Source of the DNA: Pseudomonas asuensis
GTDB taxonomy: Bacteria > Pseudomonadota > Gammaproteobacteria > Pseudomonadales > Pseudomonadaceae
Reading direction: 5' to 3'
Length of the DNA: 64,000 bases
Assembly (NCBI RefSeq): GCF_014646755.1
Contig: NZ_BMNW01000007.1
Span: 221,202-285,201, forward strand
Shown: in pieces, positions 35,226-44,280 of the stretch
Numbering within the stretch: the first letter of the stretch is position 1
How the letters are laid out: the number at the start of each line of letters is the position of its first letter
Notes under the pieces: generated by a model
What the model was told of the DNA's origin: nothing
The model's database searches: none
The model's input: only the letters and a program-made list of their open reading frames with translations
Position numbers and translations under genes: made by a program

Positions 35226-36383
35226 CTACGCAGCCTTTTCAGCTGCAAGCATCAACAATTCTTTCTTCATTGCTGCGATGATTGCCGTCCATTCCAGTGC
35301 CTCAACATCGATAGGAAATCTGGATAGAGACTCTGGCGACATCCACTGCAATGGGCGCCGTACATGTGCGTCATCAAACCTGAAGCGGCTTGCCATGGCG
35401 AATCCATAGGCGCCTATAATGATTTTGTTAAGCTTTGCCTGTTTTTCATTGAGCTGAGACAGGGCCTCACCAAACTCCTGTGCGCTCTTGTAATAGCTTA
35501 TATGGCCAGCCATCTCAGCCACTTCGCCTAAGGTAGGAATATTGCGGGTGGCAGAAGAGCAATGGATAACCTGGAACAGGTCATTCGAGGGCTCGACGGC
35601 ATTTGCCAATAACATGTTGACGCAGATATCGACGGGGATCATGTCATTGATGGCCGTCTGCATGGATGCAGGGAAATATTTTACGCCTCCCAGCGCGATG
35701 GCTCGGATAAATGCCGGAAGAGAAATAGCAAAGTCGCAATAGCCGATACGTGGGTATGTCCAGGCACCTGTTACTGATGTAATCCGTGCAACCATAATGG
35801 GTAGGTTGGGATAGCGTTGGTGCAGTAACCGTTCCATTAGGTTTTTGGAGTAAGCATAGGCGTTAGGCCACTCAGAAAGCCTCGCGTTACCCTGCTGCGT
35901 TAGGATCTCATCAAGCTCGGACTCTGCTGTGAGGTCTTGGTAAATTCGCTCCTCAATGTGTTCTGCTGCCGAACGATTACATTGTGCCCAATAACTGGAC
36001 GTCACCAGGTACAACTCAAGTTTTTTAAACGTAGCAGCCAGCTCTGCACCATAGAGTGCAGACAGCGTATTAGCGTGTACTTGGTCCTGTATGCCGGTGT
36101 CCCAGCGAGTATAGGCGGCCAGATGGAAGATGATCTCCACATGGTCTCTGATCTCTTGTAACTCGCTGGAGGGGATTCCCCAGTTCTTTTGTGTGATATC
36201 ACCTTTTATCCATACGATGCGTTTGTCATGGACGTGGGTTTGGGAGGGGGCTGTTGAATGGTAAAGGCAGTAGATCTGTCTAACACCCTTGAGTTTTTCA
36301 GATAGAGTTTTGAGTAGTACAGAGCCGATAAACCCGGTCGCGCCTGTAACCAAAACGACTTTCCCTTCATACGCCTTATCCAC
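35226..36383 (-). CDS. SDR-type reductase resembling fatty acyl-CoA / thioester reductases
   Basis: GTG 36383 is chosen because GGAG sits 8 nt before it, and the product then starts MDKAYEGKVVLVTGATGFIG, directly at the nucleotide-binding fold. It has 385 residues. The extended SDR features are VTGATGFIGSVLL, IKGDIT, IFHLAAYTRWD, a serine pair in LVTSSYW and the catalytic YAYSK. The NAD_binding_4 (male-sterility/acyl-CoA reductase) type is suggested by ARITSVTGAWTYPRIGY and INDMIPVDICVNMLLANA. It would reduce a thioester to an aldehyde or alcohol, but the substrate is unknown. It is an orphan gene between two cyclic di-GMP proteins. A nucleotide-sugar epimerase is the main alternative. Confidence 0.7.
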   Translation of the reverse strand: MDKAYEGKVVLVTGATGFIGSVLLKTLSEKLKGVRQIYCLYHSTAPSQTHVHDKRIVWIKGDITQKNWGIPSSELQEIRDHVEIIFHLAAYTRWDTGIQDQVHANTLSALYGAELAATFKKLELYLVTSSYWAQCNRSAAEHIEERIYQDLTAESELDEILTQQGNARLSEWPNAYAYSKNLMERLLHQRYPNLPIMVARITSVTGAWTYPRIGYCDFAISLPAFIRAIALGGVKYFPASMQTAINDMIPVDICVNMLLANAVEPSNDLFQVIHCSSATRNIPTLGEVAEMAGHISYYKSAQEFGEALSQLNEKQAKLNKIIIGAYGFAMASRFRFDDAHVRRPLQWMSPESLSRFPIDVEALEWTAIIAAMKKELLMLAAEKAA

Positions 36384-37035
36384 TAATGTTCTCCAGTTTC
36401 CAGTTAGGTCATAGCAAAACAAGTGACCGGAGAGAGCACAGACTTTTCACCACAGATGAAAACATGTGCCTCGCCTTATGTGGCCGCTTATCCATTTATA
36501 ACAAGACTAGACACACCTTGTGAAACATTTATGAATCATTCCTGGCGTGGTGGAGTGTCTTGAGCCTAACTTCCGAGCCGTGGAGCAAGAATCGTGCGAT
36601 CGCAGTCCAAATGGCTGCGTAAGAAAGACATATAAGGGCCACTACTATGGAGTTCGGCTGCAGGTGATGGACTTTCTTACCACATAGCGAATCGTTACCA
36701 CCGTAGCCTAGGAAGGAATGAATCTCTTTTTACAAAACAGATTCCTATGCCGTCCGTACAAGCGCCGGTGACGACTTTGAGCCTGAACCTGTATGTTTTA
36801 GACGGAAGGCTATTTCAGCTAATGCAGCCTAGACTATGCACGAACCGTATCTGCGCACTGGGCCCGGTGATGCGTCGTTAAAAATCGATTCGGAATGCTC
36901 ACTTACAACACGCAAAGTCCGCTTCCTTACCGATTTTTGCCTCGTCTGACCTTCGCCCAAAGACAAAGCCTAGTGAATACTGACTGAAATCCGTGTTGCT
37001 AGCGTTCCTGTTGGACAGCTACGCAGGCAATTCTG
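36384..37035. other. Intergenic region of about 650 bp
   Basis: No gene, RNA or repeat is recognised. Confidence 0.3.
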
Positions 37036-38970
37036 CTAGCTCTTTTCCTCCGTGTTGACTACAGCAACCTGGTTACGACCTGCCTGCTTTGCACGGTAGA
37101 GCGCATCGTCAGCTGCCTTGGAAAAACTGACACGGGTTTCCTCTGAACGCACGAGACGGCAGATCACTCCTATACTAACTGTAAAGCCTAAAGAATGACC
37201 TTTTACGGTCACTTGCAAGCTGCTAGCCATCAGTCGAACATTTTCTGCCATTGCTGTCGCCGTACAAGGCGTAAGCGTTGTGTAAAGAAGAATGAATTCT
37301 TCTCCTCCGAAACGCGCTGCATACTCGCCCTGGCGGCGCGTTAAGCCTTTTAAGCCTTCGCCCAGCGCAGCGATGCATTCATCTCCTACAGTATGACCAT
37401 ACGTATCATTGATACGCTTGAAGTGGTCAATGTCGATCATCATGACGGTGAGGTAGATGCCTTGCGCAGCGGCGGTGATAGCTTCCTGCACAAAGATCTC
37501 ATCAAAATAGCGACGATTGTATAGTTGCGTCAGGGAATCGGTATTACTTAGGTGGACAAGTTTACGGTTAGCCATTTCCAGCTCCTGAGTGCGCTGGAAG
37601 ACTCGTAGCTCCAGATCTTCATTGGCCCTACGCTGCATATCGAGAAGCTCTTCCTGAACATGCACAATTTCAAGTCGCTTTTGCGCTACCTCTTCACTGG
37701 CCTCCAGTGCCACCTTCTGGGAGATCAATCGCTGCGCTCGCTCGCGATTGATACGTTCGGCCAGTGCAATGGAAAGCAGCAGAAATTCGAAGGCGAACCC
37801 AGAAAATTGAACGTAGTAGCTGAACGTGGAGAGCGGAAAGACCCCCTCAAGGCACAAGGTCATATAGATAGTGGTCAGAATCAACCACAGCCAGGCAATG
37901 GTAAAATACTTGGCTGAAGGGTTATTTTTGCGCCATATGCTGACCGTGACCGAAAGGGCAAGAAGGCAGGAAACAAAACCCAGTATGTCCGGGAAGAGAT
38001 AGCGGATATGGTCTGGAAAGAACAGAGCAACCACCGTAGCCATTACCCAATACGTTATCACTAGATTGGTAATAATGATCAATCGTGGATACAGATGGAC
38101 CTTCAAGAAATTGCGAATAAAAAGAGCAGATGTGAGAAAAGTCGTGCAGGCTGATAGCTGGTAAAACCGTCCAGAGATCAGGGGCCACTCACCCCAGAGG
38201 TATAAAAAACCATGCCCTGACAGGCCTAGGACGTACCAGAGCGAAGAGGCAAGATACGTAACGTACCAGAGATAGGACTTGTCTCTAGTAAAGATGAAAA
38301 GAGAGGCATTATAGAGCAGCATGACCAGCAGCGACCCATATAGGGACCCAAGCAGCAAGGTGTCCCGCGTTTGATCCTGCTGAAGCGCCTTTTCCGTCAT
38401 GAGCTGTAAAGGGAGAATCATGTGCTCACTGGCGCGGACATGTGCATAAACCGTTACATCCGTTGTGTTTTCCAGCGCTAATGGAAATACCAGTTCACGG
38501 GACCGGACAGGCCATGAACTCAACGGGACGGTATCACCGGCCGTTAATACCTCTGACCATGTGTTTGTGTCTTCGTACTGGATTTTCAAATCAACCCGGT
38601 CAAGCATGGGCCAGTTAAAGATCAGCAGCCAGGTTTCATCGACGCGACTTTCTTTTCTTAGCTTGAACCGGATCCACGCGCCATGAGGCACTGACCCAAG
38701 GTTCAAGGTGGTCTTGGTGTTCACTTGCCATTCGTGCTGCCTTTCTGCCGACGCCGCCTCTTCAAAATCAATGTCTGCATCAGTCAGCAAGTACTCTATC
38801 GAGGGTGCAAGATCAAACGAGCCCTCGTGATCGGTCAACACTACTGACTTAGCCTGTGCAAATGCTTGCGATACCATCACTACTGCAGACAACAGGATCC
38901 CTAGCGCCAGCAATCTGCGCCAGGCTCTACGAGCAGGGGGAGCCGTGATGGATGAATTGAAGCGTTTCAT
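37036..38970 (-). CDS. Diguanylate cyclase with 7TMR-DISM sensor
   Basis: From ATG 38970 (a GTG two codons earlier is possible) the protein has 644 residues. A signal peptide (about 1-38) leads to a periplasmic 7TMR-DISM extracellular domain (about 45-180, with LGSVPHGAWIRFKL and WLLIFNWPMLDRVDL), then seven membrane segments (about 200-395), a coiled coil (about 395-465) and GGDEF (about 470-635). The active site is FGGEEFILL, so it should be active, and no RxxD inhibitory site is evident. Such extracellular domains often bind carbohydrate, which is interesting so near the pectinases, but no ligand can be named. Confidence 0.92.
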   Translation of the reverse strand: MKRFNSSITAPPARRAWRRLLALGILLSAVVMVSQAFAQAKSVVLTDHEGSFDLAPSIEYLLTDADIDFEEAASAERQHEWQVNTKTTLNLGSVPHGAWIRFKLRKESRVDETWLLIFNWPMLDRVDLKIQYEDTNTWSEVLTAGDTVPLSSWPVRSRELVFPLALENTTDVTVYAHVRASEHMILPLQLMTEKALQQDQTRDTLLLGSLYGSLLVMLLYNASLFIFTRDKSYLWYVTYLASSLWYVLGLSGHGFLYLWGEWPLISGRFYQLSACTTFLTSALFIRNFLKVHLYPRLIIITNLVITYWVMATVVALFFPDHIRYLFPDILGFVSCLLALSVTVSIWRKNNPSAKYFTIAWLWLILTTIYMTLCLEGVFPLSTFSYYVQFSGFAFEFLLLSIALAERINRERAQRLISQKVALEASEEVAQKRLEIVHVQEELLDMQRRANEDLELRVFQRTQELEMANRKLVHLSNTDSLTQLYNRRYFDEIFVQEAITAAAQGIYLTVMMIDIDHFKRINDTYGHTVGDECIAALGEGLKGLTRRQGEYAARFGGEEFILLYTTLTPCTATAMAENVRLMASSLQVTVKGHSLGFTVSIGVICRLVRSEETRVSFSKAADDALYRAKQAGRNQVAVVNTEEKS

Positions 38971-39054
38971 GGCCACTTCTAGGAGCTAAATCCGGATTCT
39001 TTGCATAGCTTGTCCATCACAAAGGTTATGGCCATACCTGCTACGCCTGTGTGG

Positions 39055-39237
39055 TTATATCGGTAACGGTGCGCTGGACTTGATGACACTTAGGTCAATA
39101 TGGATTGAAGGCAGGATTCTTGAGTCCAGTGGCGTCAAAAGGGCATCTTCATTCATGTCGCGGCTTATCTGAGCCGTGCATAAGGTCACCATCAGACACA
39201 GCGACAGCTTTAGGTGACTTTTACGATTCCTAGTCAT
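39055..39237 (-). CDS. Doubtful 60-residue ORF with a signal-like start
   Basis: A basic start and hydrophobic run (SHLKLSLCLMVTLCTAQ) are followed by about 40 polar residues. A GGAA lies 10 nt upstream of the ATG. It could be a small exported protein, or the truncated front of a longer secreted protein. No family recognised. Confidence 0.25.
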   Translation of the reverse strand: MTRNRKSHLKLSLCLMVTLCTAQISRDMNEDALLTPLDSRILPSIHIDLSVIKSSAPLPI

Positions 39238-39577
39238 AAGCGTTGCGTTCCACGCACTACAAAGGATCAGCGCTTCAGGGCGCTCACACTGCCAGCAGGG
39301 ACAGGCATTCCGCTGGAGTGAGGCTATATTTCCACGAAGGACGTAGGAAGGAAGGTACTGATAGCTGTAGAGCGCTCTGGAAAGAGAACGGAGCGAATCC
39401 TTCAGGATAAGAAGCTCCTTCAGGCTTTCCATTAGCGACCTGCGCCAAAAATCATCAAAGCGAATAACCATTCTTTTGACTAGGCCAGATTACAAGTCAT
39501 TCCGGTACTACAAACTAAAACTAAATGGTGCGACACCGTTAGACGTTTGCGCCGTCTCGTAGGTAATCCGCTATAAC

Positions 39578-39604
39578 TAAAATTACTGATGCTGCGGTAG
39601 ATAA
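39578..39604 (+). promoter_or_regulatory. FliA (sigma-28)-like promoter of the chemoreceptor gene
   Basis: TAAA, a 15-nt spacer and GTAGATAA match the flagellar sigma-28 pattern TAAA-N15-GCCGATAA at 10 of 12 bases. It lies 88 nt before the GTG start. Chemoreceptor genes are commonly in the FliA regulon. Confidence 0.55.
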
Positions 39605-39691
39605 CTTCTCTACCAACTGAATGCCCATTACTGCTCTGTCCAATGTCAATTGGGCGATGTTATCTATCCCTCATGCTGGAGCAAGGCCGTC

Positions 39692-41635
39692 GTGAACATT
39701 AAGCAAAAACTAACGTGTGCTTTCGCAGCCATTGCATGTACGCCGGTGCTGCTGGTCGCGATTGTTGTAATAATGAATCTGCGTAGCCAGGCGCAAGATA
39801 ACTTTATTGACAACAGCAGCCGTGAGATTCGACAGATCGACAATGCCATGCAGCAGTTCTTTGCCGGTATCAGCCAGAACGTCGAGTATCTCGCTAAGCT
39901 ACCTGCAGTCGTCAATGGCGGGCCCCTTAAACGTTATATCGAACCTAACGCCAACCAACTGCCGATGCCGAGTAGTAACACGTTATTGCTCGATATTTTC
40001 ACCCGATTTGCCACGACTCATCCCACTACAGCCTATCTGTCGGTAGGTCTGTCTGATGGTGGCTACGCGATTTGGCCGGATGATCCCAAACTCAATAACT
40101 ACGACCCACGGATACGACCCTGGTATAAAACGGCCATGGAGAATCCTGGGAAAACAGTACGGACATCCGCATACTACTGGGCTTCGGATGACGCGGTTCT
40201 GATAGGAACCGTACGCACCGTAGACGATGCTCAGGGGCAGCCGGTCGGCGTGCTTGGCCTGGATGTATCGCTCAAGCAACTGACCGATCTGGTTAAACAG
40301 ATCAAGCTTGGCCACAGTGGTTACCTGATGCTGGTTGAGAACAATGGTAATGTTCTGGTTGACCCAAGCAATGCGGACCACAACTTCAAGTCTTTGAAAG
40401 ATCTGGGTGGCGATTATGCACCTTTGGCAAACGCCACGGATGGACTGCAGCGGGTTGAGCTCAACGGTGTCCAGTACATGGCCAATGTGTGGTCTTCGCC
40501 AAGCCTGGGCTGGCGCTTTATTGGGCTGATTCAGCGGGACGAAGTGATGGCCGAGGCGTTGAGCCTTACTTGGCAGATCGCGTTGACCGCTATGGTACTG
40601 GCCATTGTTTTTGCTTTGGTAGGCGCAAGCTTTGCTGGTTTGATTTCAAGGCCTATCCGTAGTGTGGCCGATGGATTGGAAGGTATTGCACAAGGTGAGG
40701 GAGACCTGACTCGAAGCCTGGCTGTTCGGGGTAAGGACGAAACGGCCTTGCTGGCGCGTTGGTTCAATCAGTTTCTGGAGGCGATCCGTCAGCTTGTGCA
40801 GCGCGTCAGCCATGCCTCGACCGGGTTACAGCAAGCATCGGACGATAGCACACGTGTCGCACATCAGATCAATGATGCCGCTGGCCGGCAGCGTGAAGCC
40901 GTGGAGCTTGTTTCCACGGCGTTCAATGAGATGGTTGCGACGGCTAATGAAGTGGCGCGCTCTTGCAGTCAGGCTGCAACATCAGCAGAAGCTGGCTTCC
41001 GCCAGGTACATAACGGTCAGCTGCAAATCGACGAAGCGACGGGAAGTGTCTCGCAGCTAAGCGAAAACCTGTCGCAGGCTACCCAGGCAATGTTTGTACT
41101 CGAGCAGGATAGTCGAAATATCAATGCCATCCTGGATACCATTCGCTCGATTGCCGATCAGACAAACCTGTTGGCCTTGAACGCTGCTATTGAAGCCGCC
41201 CGGGCAGGTGAACAGGGAAGAGGATTTGCTGTGGTTGCTGATGAGGTGCGTGCATTGGCCAAGCGTACTTCCGATTCAACCGGCGAGATTGGTAGCTTGT
41301 TGGGCAGTTTGGCACGGCGTACCCAGGAGGTGACTCGGCAAATGCAAAGCAGCCTTTCAATGTCGCACAGTAGCGTCGAGCGTATTCAACTGGCGAAGGT
41401 AAGCTTTGAGCAGATACATTCTTCGGTCGATAACATCCGTGACCAAAACCTACAGATATCGGCAGCCGCTGAAGAGCAGCATCAAGTTGCGGAAGACATC
41501 AATCGCCATATCTTGCAAATCCATAATGATGCGCAAATAGTCGAGCAACTGGCTCAAGAGGCCCGTACAGACGCCACGCGCCTGGAGCACTTGTCTAAAG
41601 AGCTGCATGGTTTGATTGGAGGCTTTCGTACCTGA
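39692..41635 (+). CDS. Methyl-accepting chemotaxis protein with dCache_1 sensor
   Basis: GTG 39692 (AAGG 6 nt upstream) starts the usual short cytoplasmic end, NIKQKL. The product has 647 residues. It has one membrane segment (about 10-32), a periplasmic double-Cache domain (about 35-270), a second membrane segment (about 275-300), HAMP, and a signalling domain with the strictly conserved hairpin around [24 protein letters not shown] given here in parts: [13 protein letters not shown] and [13 protein letters not shown]. The sensor contains [13 protein letters not shown] and LGLDVSL, which fit the Y-R-W-Y-D amino-acid-binding signature of dCache receptors. Amino acids are therefore the likely ligands despite the pectinase neighbours. 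There is no C-terminal pentapeptide. Confidence 0.92.
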   Translation: MNIKQKLTCAFAAIACTPVLLVAIVVIMNLRSQAQDNFIDNSSREIRQIDNAMQQFFAGISQNVEYLAKLPAVVNGGPLKRYIEPNANQLPMPSSNTLLLDIFTRFATTHPTTAYLSVGLSDGGYAIWPDDPKLNNYDPRIRPWYKTAMENPGKTVRTSAYYWASDDAVLIGTVRTVDDAQGQPVGVLGLDVSLKQLTDLVKQIKLGHSGYLMLVENNGNVLVDPSNADHNFKSLKDLGGDYAPLANATDGLQRVELNGVQYMANVWSSPSLGWRFIGLIQRDEVMAEALSLTWQIALTAMVLAIVFALVGASFAGLISRPIRSVADGLEGIAQGEGDLTRSLAVRGKDETALLARWFNQFLEAIRQLVQRVSHASTGLQQASDDSTRVAHQINDAAGRQREAVELVSTAFNEMVATANEVARSCSQAATSAEAGFRQVHNGQLQIDEATGSVSQLSENLSQATQAMFVLEQDSRNINAILDTIRSIADQTNLLALNAAIEAARAGEQGRGFAVVADEVRALAKRTSDSTGEIGSLLGSLARRTQEVTRQMQSSLSMSHSSVERIQLAKVSFEQIHSSVDNIRDQNLQISAAAEEQHQVAEDINRHILQIHNDAQIVEQLAQEARTDATRLEHLSKELHGLIGGFRT

Positions 41636-41645
41636 TCCGCCTCAG

Positions 41646-41670
41646 AAGAGCATTGCTTTTAGCAGTGCTC
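41646..41670. terminator. Hairpin after the chemoreceptor gene
   Basis: AGAGCA and TGCTCT, plus inner TTGC/GCAG pairing, form a short stem around TTTTA, 10 nt past the stop. Weak, with no T tract. Confidence 0.4.
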
Positions 41671-41770
41671 TCCCGACTGGCATAGATGTAACCACATGGC
41701 TACCCCTATGCAGCGATAGCTCAGGTTACGGCGCTCGCCAGGAGGATGCTCGCAAGGAGCGCCGGAGTAC

Positions 41771-43600
41771 TTACTGCTGAGGTGGTTGCGGTATTACATG
41801 CGTAAAGCTCAGGTTTGCGCTATTGGAGATGGACCAGGGATTCTTTGTGGTCCCCTCAAAGGTAACGTTCTTGAAGCTTGAGTTACGCAGACCATCGATG
41901 GTGGCAGGTGCTGTTCCCTTAAAGCTTACACGGGAAAAGTCGAAGCGCTCATGAAAGGCGTCGTGTGCGCTATCACCTTTGACTGCCAAGGCTGCCTGGG
42001 CAGGATTTTCTACAGTAACATCGCTGACCTTGATATCCTGGAACTTGCCTGCGATATCCGAGCGTACATAGTCAAGGATGGCGTTGGGGTCGTTGTAGTC
42101 CAGTGTGAAAATGAAGCCTTGTTTGACACTGTTGCGGATGGCTGAATCACGAAACACCACGTTTCGTACACCACCGCCCATGAAGTTGGTGCTCTTCATC
42201 CGTAGCCCCACGTCAGTGCCGTCTGAGACGTTATCTTCAGCCAGAATATTCTGAATCCATGCGCCGGTATGACTGCCTGCGACAATCATACCGTGACCGT
42301 GGCGAAAGTAATTGTTGAAGACCCATACATTTTCTTGCGGCTTCTGTTTGACTGCTTCCGCTCCGGTGCCCGCTGCAAAGTTGACGCAGTCGTCGCCTGT
42401 CTCGAAGAAGTTATTGAAGACCATGGCGCCGCGGCTGTTAGCGAATTCAATACCATCACCGTTATTGGCATCGTATGTCTTGTGTGTGGTATTGGCCATC
42501 ACCACATTTTCGGTTTCCAGGTTCATGATGCCGTGGTAGGCAGGATTGAGTACGGTAAAGTCACCATAAAACACGTTACGAACGTTGCGTAGAGTGATCA
42601 GGGATGAACGCATCTGGCCGTAGGCATCCTTGACGTTCATACCCGATGCTACTGCTCTCTGGACTTGATCCTTGGCAAGGATGCCGTCTTGCATATAGCG
42701 CGTATTGTTACTTGCAACATAAACCGGCAGTGCACGCCCAAGCTCATCGGTATCGTCTTCCAGACGCTTCCAGCCATTACCGTTGATAATACCCTTACCC
42801 ACAATACGGATATTTTCAAAATGCTCTTCGGCGTGTGGGTCCCGAGGCAAGGCATTGATAAGGGATGCAGGGCGGATTGTTGTGGAGTAGGGGTACTGGA
42901 TATATCCCTTTGCTGGATAATCTTCACCACGTTCCGAGCCAAGAAGCGTTGCACCACGCCCAATTTCAAGAGTCATGTTGCTCTTTAGATAAAGCGCACC
43001 AGTCTTGAATGTCCCGGCCGGGATGAGCACCTTGCATCCAGGTGTGCAAGCATCGATAGCCGCTTGAATGGCACGGGTATTAACGGTCTTGCCGTCTCCC
43101 TTTGCACCATATCGGATGACATTGAAAACCTGTGGAAGGCGATTGGTGCGCTGGACTACTGCCTTGCTGTCGGCTGATTCATTTCCGTAAGCGTCTACCG
43201 CGCGTACGGTAAAACGGTATTCGGTATCTGCTTTCAATCCGGTCGCCGTAAAACTATGAATGGCAATGCGGTGATGGAAGCCTTCCGTGTCTTCGTCATA
43301 GAAACGGTTGATATAAGGCTTGGCAGGTGAGACGCGATTATTGTTGGCGTTAGCGCTACCCAGGAATTTTCCGTTCAGGTAGACGTTATAGTCGCGAATA
43401 TCCCGATGATTAGCAGGCTTCTCCCAAACCAGAATAATCTGGTGCTCATCATAGGCCAAGGTTGGAACCTGTACGTTAACCGGCACATCCAGGGCAAAGC
43501 AGGGCAATGCGGCAATGGTCAATCCAAAGGTCAACGCTGTCATGGCCAGAGCCCGTCTTTTGGCGGGCCGGGGTGAGTAATCAAGGGCTTCGATGCTCAT
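41771..43600 (-). CDS. pehX: Exo-polygalacturonase, GH28 with N-terminal fibronectin III domain
   Basis: It releases di- or mono-galacturonate from the ends of polygalacturonate. From ATG 43600 (AAGGA site upstream) it has 609 residues. It has a signal peptide (about 1-36), a fibronectin-III-like domain (about 40-152, VPTLAYDEHQIILVWEKP to YRFTVRAVDAYGNES) and the GH28 beta-helix. Active-site motifs are NGDGIEF (D382), GDDCVNF (D403, D404), HGHGM (H434/H436) and LRMKS (R467, K469). The fibronectin domain and length match PehX of soft-rot and wilt bacteria. It is divergent from paeY-pemA. AACAATAA overlaps the ribosome-site region. Confidence 0.93.
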   Translation of the reverse strand: MSIEALDYSPRPAKRRALAMTALTFGLTIAALPCFALDVPVNVQVPTLAYDEHQIILVWEKPANHRDIRDYNVYLNGKFLGSANANNNRVSPAKPYINRFYDEDTEGFHHRIAIHSFTATGLKADTEYRFTVRAVDAYGNESADSKAVVQRTNRLPQVFNVIRYGAKGDGKTVNTRAIQAAIDACTPGCKVLIPAGTFKTGALYLKSNMTLEIGRGATLLGSERGEDYPAKGYIQYPYSTTIRPASLINALPRDPHAEEHFENIRIVGKGIINGNGWKRLEDDTDELGRALPVYVASNNTRYMQDGILAKDQVQRAVASGMNVKDAYGQMRSSLITLRNVRNVFYGDFTVLNPAYHGIMNLETENVVMANTTHKTYDANNGDGIEFANSRGAMVFNNFFETGDDCVNFAAGTGAEAVKQKPQENVWVFNNYFRHGHGMIVAGSHTGAWIQNILAEDNVSDGTDVGLRMKSTNFMGGGVRNVVFRDSAIRNSVKQGFIFTLDYNDPNAILDYVRSDIAGKFQDIKVSDVTVENPAQAALAVKGDSAHDAFHERFDFSRVSFKGTAPATIDGLRNSSFKNVTFEGTTKNPWSISNSANLSFTHVIPQPPQQ

Positions 43601-43611
43601 AGGTTTTATCC

Positions 43612-43619
43612 TTATTGTT
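43612..43619 (-). promoter_or_regulatory. AAnAAnAA (Crc/Hfq-type) motif before pehX
   Basis: AACAATAA on the minus strand runs into the AAGGA ribosome site of pehX. Confidence 0.5.
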
Positions 43620-43654
43620 ATGAACGAAAGGGCGTATAGCGCCACCTTGAACTC

Positions 43655-43684
43655 ATCATAATTTATTTATGTGGTATGACAACC
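43655..43684 (-). promoter_or_regulatory. Promoter of pehX with an operator half-site
   Basis: On the minus strand TTGTCA (plus 43677-43682), a 16-nt spacer and TATGAT (plus 43655-43660). The -35 overlaps GGTATGACAAC (plus 43673-43683), which matches the left half and centre of the operators at 15240 and 43892. Confidence 0.55.
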
Positions 43685-43853
43685 TCTAAACTACTATTCC
43701 TTTTATTTAGGGTAAAAAGCTGTACTGGCAGAACGGTATAAGGCATCGGCTCGTTCTGGTTAAGCCTTCAGATGCCCCTGAGCGATAGCAGTAAAAGGCC
43801 ATTAATAGAGGCAGGCCTGATAAGCCCTATTGGATGGCAGGTAGGAAATGGAC

Positions 43854-43882
43854 TTGACAAATAACCCCATCGAAAAAATACT
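43854..43882 (+). promoter_or_regulatory. Sigma-70 promoter of the paeY-pemA unit
   Basis: TTGACA, a 17-nt spacer and AATACT. It is the same hexamer pair as at 15202. It is about 400 nt from the paeY start codon, so the transcript would have a long leader. Confidence 0.65.
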
Positions 43883-43891
43883 GCTTTTTGT

Positions 43892-43907
43892 TGTATGACA
43901 ACATACA
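43892..43907. promoter_or_regulatory. Operator TGTATG-ACAA-CATACA
   Basis: Perfect 6-bp arms, 9 nt after the -10 element. It shares the GTATG-N4-CATAC core with the operator at 15240-15255. Confidence 0.65.
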
Positions 43908-44068
43908 GAAGCAAAGGATGATTGACGCTGGTATCTATCAGAGCGCCTATATGGTTAATCCGGTTAATCGTTCATATCGCCAAGTACGCTTGTAGTATTG
44001 ATATCTTCCTGCTGGGTGCGTCAGCCAGCAGGTAACCTAAGTCTTAACAAGAACAAAAAAGGACTACT

Positions 44069-44161
44069 ATGCTTTTTCATGCTCAACATCCGTTCTCGCT
44101 AACACGCCACTATTCAGTCATTCAGCATCTGGTCATTCCTCCTCCAGATAGAACAGGCTGA
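44069..44161 (+). CDS. Possible 30-residue leader peptide of the paeY-pemA transcript
   Basis: An ATG preceded by AAAAAAGGACTACT, the best ribosome site in the area, opens a frame of 30 codons ending in TGA, 119 nt before paeY. The peptide is MLFHAQHPFSLTRHYSVIQH followed by LVIPPPDRTG, with four histidines and three successive prolines near its end. It may be a regulatory leader, where the proline run could slow ribosomes, or the stump of a deleted gene. AACAAGAACAA lies just before the ribosome site. Confidence 0.4.
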   Translation: MLFHAQHPFSLTRHYSVIQHLVIPPPDRTG

Positions 44162-44280
44162 CCCCTTGAATTAACAAGCTCGCCTTCGCCGGACACTCGG
44201 CGGAGTATTAACAGTACCGACTTTATAACGGTTCACTTGTACGGCATCGAATGCTGTCGAGTTTACTGAGGAGTGTTCGC

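Noticed and set aside
41771-43600. Pectate lyase
   Set aside because: GH28 motifs NGDGIEF, GDDC, HGHG and R-x-K show a hydrolase; no polysaccharide-lyase signature is present.
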